From JAWWBG01 sp033721095 (GTDB taxonomy: Bacteria; Actinomycetota; Nitriliruptoria; Nitriliruptorales; Nitriliruptoraceae): 10,676 bases of DNA. A model generated the notes under the pieces. The model worked only from the letters and a program-made list of their open reading frames with translations, was not told the origin of the DNA and made no database searches. Position numbers and translations under genes: made by a program. Every line of letters begins with the position of its first letter. Position 1 is the stretch's first letter. Location of the stretch: contig JAWWBG010000079.1 in assembly GCA_033721095.1 (NCBI GenBank), positions 1-10,676 of the forward strand, read 5' to 3'. This document shows positions 7,184-10,676 of this stretch, one piece after another.

Positions 7184-8041
7184 TCACTCGCCCAACGGGT
7201 ACGGGAACTTGGCGCCGGTACCGCCGTCGACGGCCAGCACCTGCCCGTTGACGTACGCCGACAGGTCGGAGACGAGGAACAGCAGCGCGGCCGCGATGTC
7301 CCTCGTTTCCGCAACCCGGCGCAGCGGCGCGTTCGCGGCGTTGCGCTCGCGGCCCTCCTCGCCGATCATCGCGCCGATCCGGGGGGTCCAGACGACGCCG
7401 GGGGCAACGGCGTTGGTGCGGATGCCCATCGGCCCGTACTCCACGCCGATCGTGCGGACGAGGTTCATCAGCCCGGCCTTGGCGGCCCCGTAGGCCGCAT
7501 GGAACGGTGCGCTCGTGACGCCCGACGCCGAGGCCACGTAGGCCATGGATCCGCGCTGGCCGTTGTCGGCGCGACGGTCCTGTGCCTTCATCAGCTCGCC
7601 ACCGACCTGTGCCAGCAGGAAGGCGTGGCGCAGGACCATGCCGAAGGTCCAGTCCCAGTCCTCGTCGGAGGTGTCCAGCAGCGGCACGTACTTGGCCATG
7701 CCGACGATGTCGACGATCGCGTCGATCCTCCCGAACTCGGAGGCAGCGAGGTTCAACGCGGCCTCGATGTCGGCGCGTTCTCGGACGTCGGCGGTGGCCG
7801 CGACGCCCTCGACCTCACCGGCGACGTGATCTGCGGCGGCCTTGTCGTAGTCGAGGCACAGCACCCGCGCACCGTTCTGCGCCAGCGCGTGCGTGACCTG
7901 GCGGCCGATGCCCTGCCCGGCGCCCGCGACGACGACACCACGGCCGTCGAGGCGCAGCAGGCCGGCGTAGTCGGGCACCTCGGACGTGTCGAGGGTGCGC
8001 TCCTGGGCGACCCCGTCGTCCTTCCCGGGCAGCGAGCTCAT
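7184..8041 (-). CDS. Short-chain dehydrogenase/reductase (SDR), classical type
   Basis: NAD(P)-dependent oxidoreductase of 285 residues interconverting an alcohol and a carbonyl. A roughly 30-residue leader precedes the Rossmann fold. The cofactor loop AGAGQGIG ends at Gly46, and Asp64 at the end of beta-2 (CLDYD) favours NAD(H) over NADP(H). The catalytic set is Ser171 (YVASASG), Tyr184 and Lys188 (AYGAAKAG), followed by IRTNAVAPGVVWTP. The usual NNAG motif after beta-4 is DIVG (111-114), a notable departure. The C-terminus VNGQVLAVDGGTGAKFPYP is typical of the 3-oxoacyl reductase-like SDR branch. Start ATG 8041 is supported by GGGAGG seven bases upstream. Second gene of the operon, 19 bases after the monooxygenase. 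The leader and motif change suggest a specialised catabolic dehydrogenase rather than FabG. Confidence 0.93.
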   Translation of the reverse strand: MSSLPGKDDGVAQERTLDTSEVPDYAGLLRLDGRGVVVAGAGQGIGRQVTHALAQNGARVLCLDYDKAAADHVAGEVEGVAATADVRERADIEAALNLAASEFGRIDAIVDIVGMAKYVPLLDTSDEDWDWTFGMVLRHAFLLAQVGGELMKAQDRRADNGQRGSMAYVASASGVTSAPFHAAYGAAKAGLMNLVRTIGVEYGPMGIRTNAVAPGVVWTPRIGAMIGEEGRERNAANAPLRRVAETRDIAAALLFLVSDLSAYVNGQVLAVDGGTGAKFPYPLGE

Positions 8042-8048
8042 CGCGGTG

Positions 8049-8054
8049 CCTCCC
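8049..8054 (-). promoter_or_regulatory. Shine-Dalgarno of the SDR gene
   Basis: GGGAGG on the minus strand, 7 bases before ATG 8041. It sits wholly inside the 19-base gap after the monooxygenase stop, which fixes the SDR start and indicates independent initiation within the operon. Confidence 0.7.
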
Positions 8055-8060
8055 GGTCGA

Positions 8061-9239
8061 TCAGGCGTCGGCGTGCTCGGCCTCGTACTCGGCCTTGACT
8101 GCCTGCATGATCTCGTTGCTCTCGGGATCGGGCTGGTAGTCGTCGATCTCGGGCATGACGTGCTTGTGGAGGAGCTCCATGGACTTCATGACCGATTCGT
8201 GGGGCAGGAAGCCGAACTGCTTGTAACAGAGGAGCTGGTCGACCCCGCAGTCGGCGTACTTCTTCATCTTCGGCAGGATCTGGTCGGGCGTGCCCAGCAT
8301 GATCATGTCGTAGTCGTTGAAGATCTTCGGGTCGAGGTCACCGTCGGCGAACCGCTTGAGGAGCGGGAACAGCGAGTCCTGCTTCTCCTGGGGCATGTGC
8401 GCGAGCTCCCACTCGAGGGTGAACTCGGCGATGTTCTTGTACCACCACCACACCGACTCCCAGGCGCGGTTGGCCTCGAGCTCGGACTCGTCCTCGACGC
8501 AGTGGACGAGCGTGTAACAGGCCGCCCGGTTGTTGACGACGTCGAGGAGCTGATCGGTCGCCCTGGCCGCCGCCTGCTTGTAGTTGTAGATGAGGTTGGC
8601 CATCTGCTTGATCGGTTGCATGATCGCGAACGAGAGCAGTCCCATGCCGTGGTCGCCGGCGATGATCGAGGACTCCAGCGAGGTCGCGGCGATCCAGCCC
8701 TGGGGTGATGGGTCCTGGTAGGGCTTGGGTGTCACCATCCGCCGGGGCATCGAGAAGCTGTCGGACTCGTACTCGAAGTACTCGTCGCGCCACATCTGGG
8801 CGACGATGCGGGCGGCCTCGCGCAGCTGCGCCTTGGTGTCGCCCTCGACACCGAACGCGAGCTGCTCCATGGGGGTGGAGCGTCCGAGCCCCCACTCGAC
8901 GCGGCCCTTCGAGAGCACGTCGACGGTCGCGACCTTCTCGGCGATCCGGGCCGGATGGGTGAACCCGAACGGCGCCAGTGTCACGCCGAAGCCGAGCTTG
9001 ATGTTCTCGGTGATCTGGCTGAACGCGCCCAGGACGGCCTCGGGCGTCGGCATGTGGGAGCGGCCCTCGCGGAAGTGGTGCTCGACGCACCAGACCGTGT
9101 TGAAGCCGAGCTGGTCCCCGAGCTTCACCTGCTCGAAGGCCTCCTCGTAGGCCAGCTGTTCGGCCTTGCGCTGGCCGTACGGGTGCTCGCCGGGCCAGGG
9201 GCGAGGAACGTCGATCTCGTAGAACAGGTCAAGCTTCAC
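8061..9239 (-). CDS. Luciferase-like flavin-dependent monooxygenase (LLM class)
   Basis: Predicted TIM-barrel flavin enzyme of 392 residues in the bacterial luciferase superfamily, using FMNH2 (or F420 in some actinobacterial relatives) to oxygenate or oxidise a substrate. Visible motifs: beta-1 MKLDLFYEI; WCVEHHF with EHHF at 53-56; the strand IKLGFGVTLAPF; the superfamily stretch HPARIAEKVATVDVLSKGR (95-113) leading to VEWGLGRS; and LGTPDQILPKMKKY plus GVDQLLCY toward the C-terminus. Length is typical. The start is GTG 9239, supported by GAGGTGA six bases upstream. It is first in the operon, behind a near-consensus promoter and tandem operators. A flavin reductase partner, needed if it is a two-component FMNH2 enzyme, is not in this window. 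Possible roles include type II Baeyer-Villiger oxygenation, desulphonation or F420-dependent dehydrogenation. Superfamily is secure; reaction is not. Confidence 0.92.
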   Translation of the reverse strand: MKLDLFYEIDVPRPWPGEHPYGQRKAEQLAYEEAFEQVKLGDQLGFNTVWCVEHHFREGRSHMPTPEAVLGAFSQITENIKLGFGVTLAPFGFTHPARIAEKVATVDVLSKGRVEWGLGRSTPMEQLAFGVEGDTKAQLREAARIVAQMWRDEYFEYESDSFSMPRRMVTPKPYQDPSPQGWIAATSLESSIIAGDHGMGLLSFAIMQPIKQMANLIYNYKQAAARATDQLLDVVNNRAACYTLVHCVEDESELEANRAWESVWWWYKNIAEFTLEWELAHMPQEKQDSLFPLLKRFADGDLDPKIFNDYDMIMLGTPDQILPKMKKYADCGVDQLLCYKQFGFLPHESVMKSMELLHKHVMPEIDDYQPDPESNEIMQAVKAEYEAEHADA

Positions 9240-9245
9240 GGGTGG

Positions 9246-9252
9246 TCACCTC
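9246..9252 (-). promoter_or_regulatory. Strong Shine-Dalgarno of the monooxygenase gene
   Basis: GAGGTGA on the minus strand, a seven-base match to the anti-Shine-Dalgarno region of 16S rRNA, six bases before GTG 9239. It fixes the start codon. Confidence 0.8.
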
Positions 9253-9267
9253 GGCGGTCTGAGGATT

Positions 9268-9307
9268 GTTCGCAACTGCGAACATGCGGTCGAAACTGCG
9301 ACCATGC
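9268..9307 (-). promoter_or_regulatory. Tandem palindromic operator (two 20-base repeats), probable IclR-family site
   Basis: Two head-to-tail 20-base units (9268-9287 and 9288-9307) agree at 17 of 20 positions. The first contains a perfect inverted repeat, GTTCGCA-AC-TGCGAAC (9268-9283). The second contains GGTCG-6-CGACC (9288-9303), a less perfect version of the same core. Centres are 20 bases apart, about two helical turns, so two dimers would bind the same DNA face. The second unit overlaps the -10 element (9304-9309) and the predicted start site, a position suited to repression. The IclR protein encoded at the operon end is the simplest candidate ligand, by context only. Confidence 0.7.
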
Positions 9308-9333
9308 TACGTCAGGTGAGCCGGACGTGTCAA
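9304..9333 (-). promoter_or_regulatory. Promoter for the monooxygenase-SDR-hydrolase-IclR operon
   Basis: On the minus strand a perfect TTGACA -35 (9328-9333) is separated by 18 bases from TAGCAT (9304-9309), which matches TATAAT at 4 of 6 positions. Transcription would begin near 9297, about 57 bases before the GTG start and inside the tandem operator. It is the only near-consensus housekeeping-sigma promoter I found in the window. Confidence 0.65.
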
Positions 9334-9337
9334 AGAC

Positions 9338-9360
9338 GCGTCGGACACTTCGTCCGCCGC
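9338..9360 (-). terminator. Possible intrinsic terminator of the acyl-CoA ligase gene
   Basis: On the minus strand, about 105 bases past the ligase stop, GCG-G-CGGAC / GTCCG-A-CGC pair as an 8-bp stem with one G-A mismatch and the loop GAAGT, followed by GTCTTT. The T run is short and shared with the -35 element of the next promoter, so it is a weak candidate. Its position, ending transcription just before the operon promoter, fits. Confidence 0.35.
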
Positions 9361-9464
9361 TCGTGGCCGCCTGCCAACCGATCGATATCAAGGGCAAGGG
9401 GGTCATGCAGCCCTGGTTGGTCGTGGGGCCGCGGTCGGACCGCTGAGGTCGCGCCCGGGCTGAC

Positions 9465-10676
9465 TCAGTCGCTGACGAGCGCTCGGAGCGCACGTCGGTC
9501 GACCTTGTGGATCGAGGTCATGGGGAGCGCGTCGACCTCGACGACCTCGACCGGCACCTCGTGCTTGGCGAGCCGCGCCCGGGCGTGATCGAGCAGGGCA
9601 GGTCCGACGTCGGCGTGGCCGACGGCGGGGACGACCACGGCGACGCCGACCTGCCCCATGACCGGATCCGGGCGAGCCACGACCGCGACGTCGCTGACGC
9701 CGGAGTGGGTGCGCAGGGCCTGCTCGATCGGGTGGGGGTGGACGTTGTAGCCACCACGCACCCAACCATCGTCGACGCGGCCGACCAGTGTCAGATGTCC
9801 CGACTCGTCGAGGCGACCGATGTCGCCCATCGCGAGCCACTCGCCGCGGAGCGTCTCGGCGGTGGCGTCCGGGTTGCCCCACCACCGACTCAGCCGTGAG
9901 GGCGACCGCAGCCAAACCCGACCGTCCTCGCCGGCCGGGAGCGGGGCGGCCGGGTCGTCGCCGATCCGGACCTCAAACCCGTCGCGGGGTCGCCCCACGG
10001 ACGCGAGCTGCTCGTCGGATTCGGAGCCGTCGAACGTGATCGCACACCCGAGCCCGCCGGACTCGGTCGCCGAGTAGCGGACGGCGTAGGGCGCCCCGAA
10101 CGTCCGGGTCGCGTCCCGGATGAGCTGCGGATCCGACGGCCCTCCGCCCGCGACCACCAGCTGAACCGCCCCGAAGTCGCGATCGGCGACCGACGGGTGT
10201 CGCACGAGCAGGGCGACCTGCGCCGAGATGCCGCCGACAACGGCCATGCGCTCACGTTCGACCAGGTCGAGTGCGTTGCCGGCTGTCCAGTTCCGCAGCA
10301 GGTGCGTGGTCGCGCCAGCCTGGAGGGCCCCGGCGAGCTTGGTCATCGCACCGATGTGGACCAGCTCGGTGGCCATGAGCGTGGCACCGGCGCCTCCCCA
10401 CGCGTCGCCGACGTCCGTGCGCCGGATGACATCGAGCTGCCGATCCGTGAACACGGCGCCCTTCGGTGTGCCGGTGGTGCCCGACGTCATCACGACGACC
10501 CGGTCACGGTTGCGATCACCGACGGGCTCATCGCGGGTCGCGCCGCGAATCCGGCAGGCATCCGCGACGTCATCCGCGTGCTCGGCCGGTTCGAGGACGA
10601 GCCGCTCCCAGCGTCCGGGCGACGCCAGGTCGGCCGTCGTGACGAGCAGGTCCGGGTCGAGGACGGCCAGGGCGGC
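9465..10676 (-). CDS. AMP-forming acyl-CoA synthetase/ligase (ANL superfamily), 5' partial
   Basis: Adenylate-forming enzyme that would activate a carboxylic acid with ATP and load it onto CoA. The frame is open to the window end, giving about 403 residues of a protein usually near 500. A start at 10493 is ruled out because it lies at the edge of the conserved P-loop: RVVVMTSGTTGTPKG is continuous across it. Visible ANL motifs: TSGTTGTPKG (A3, about 10487-10458); VAGGGPS; YSATESG (A5, about 10076-10056); EWLAMGDIGRLDESGHLTLVGRVDD (A7/A8 hinge); GGYNVHPHPIEQAL at the start of the C-terminal subdomain; and the A10 loop PMTSIHKVDRR with the catalytic Lys near 9504-9506, where His replaces the common Gly before Lys. 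It ends 225 bases before the monooxygenase gene, which has its own promoter, so it is probably a separate transcript. Substrate (fatty, aromatic or terpenoid acid) is unresolved. Confidence 0.92.
   Translation of the reverse strand, partial: AALAVLDPDLLVTTADLASPGRWERLVLEPAEHADDVADACRIRGATRDEPVGDRNRDRVVVMTSGTTGTPKGAVFTDRQLDVIRRTDVGDAWGGAGATLMATELVHIGAMTKLAGALQAGATTHLLRNWTAGNALDLVERERMAVVGGISAQVALLVRHPSVADRDFGAVQLVVAGGGPSDPQLIRDATRTFGAPYAVRYSATESGGLGCAITFDGSESDEQLASVGRPRDGFEVRIGDDPAAPLPAGEDGRVWLRSPSRLSRWWGNPDATAETLRGEWLAMGDIGRLDESGHLTLVGRVDDGWVRGGYNVHPHPIEQALRTHSGVSDVAVVARPDPVMGQVGVAVVVPAVGHADVGPALLDHARARLAKHEVPVEVVEVDALPMTSIHKVDRRALRALVSD

Larger units (their letters stand above)
9240..9464. 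other. 225-base regulatory spacer between ligase 3' end and monooxygenase operon
   Basis: The longest non-coding stretch in the window. From right to left on the minus strand: a small GC hairpin (9431-9443), about 70 bases with no recognised feature, a hairpin followed by a short T run (9338-9360), a -35/-10 promoter, two tandem 20-base repeats, a short leader and the Shine-Dalgarno sequence of the monooxygenase gene. No credible ORF is present. Confidence 0.8.

Noticed and set aside
7177..7314. N-terminal extension of the SGNH hydrolase into the SDR gene
   Set aside because: Arg/Ser/Cys-rich out-of-frame shadow of the SDR C-terminus. GTG 7176 directly follows the SDR stop.
7007..8098. 363-codon plus-strand frame antisense to the hydrolase and SDR genes
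   Set aside because: No domain motif, and the opposite strand encodes two clear enzymes with conserved catalytic residues.
9431..9443. Palindrome GCGGTCGGACCGC after the ligase stop as a terminator
   Set aside because: Short stem, 3-base loop and no T run on either side. The hairpin at 9338-9360 is a better candidate.
10458..10493. Start codons at 10493 and 10490 as the ligase start
   Set aside because: They lie at the P-loop motif of the adenylation domain. The same frame stays open to the window end with sensible sequence, so the gene is cut by the window.

Overview
The window looks like a chromosomal stretch from a high-GC actinobacterium. Coding is dense, third positions are strongly G/C, spacers are very short, GTG and probably CTG starts occur, and long antisense open frames appear as a by-product. 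The mix of luciferase-like flavin monooxygenase, SDR, IclR, acyl-CoA ligase and a class III cyclase/NB-ARC ATPase fusion is common in Actinomycetota. Acidimicrobiia or related environmental actinobacteria are a reasonable guess, but the sequence alone does not settle the taxon. I see no tRNA, rRNA, CRISPR array, insertion sequence or phage gene.

Layout, left to right. (1) Positions 2-1777, plus strand: most of a GMC-type FAD-dependent long-chain alcohol oxidase, its 5' end cut by the window edge. (2) 1782-4454, minus: a class III nucleotide cyclase fused to an NB-ARC/STAND ATPase and a helical-repeat tail, best started at a CTG with a good Shine-Dalgarno sequence. It converges on the oxidase with only 4 bases between the stops. 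(3) 4545-5246, plus: a small class I SAM-dependent methyltransferase, divergent from the cyclase gene. (4) 5264-9239, minus: a tight four-gene operon. In order of transcription it encodes a luciferase-like monooxygenase, an SDR dehydrogenase, an SGNH/GDSL hydrolase and an IclR-family regulator, with gaps of 19 and 7 bases and a 1-base TGATG overlap. (5) 9465 to the window end, minus: an AMP-forming acyl-CoA ligase, 5' end cut by the window edge.

The most informative non-coding piece is the 225-base spacer at 9240-9464. It holds a near-consensus promoter reading into the operon (TTGACA, 18 bases, TAGCAT). Directly downstream, over the predicted transcription start, are two tandem 20-base repeats, the downstream one a perfect 7-2-7 palindrome. 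A strong Shine-Dalgarno sequence follows. The natural reading is a dual operator, most simply for the IclR protein encoded as the last gene of the same operon, giving an effector-responsive, autoregulated catabolic unit.

As a working hypothesis, alcohol oxidation (SDR, possibly the nearby GMC oxidase), oxygen insertion by a luciferase-family monooxygenase, ester cleavage by the SGNH hydrolase and CoA activation by the ligase would form a Baeyer-Villiger-type route for an alcohol or ketone. The order resembles known dehydrogenase/monooxygenase/hydrolase cassettes such as cyclohexanol degradation, but with a different monooxygenase family. The substrate cannot be read from the sequence.
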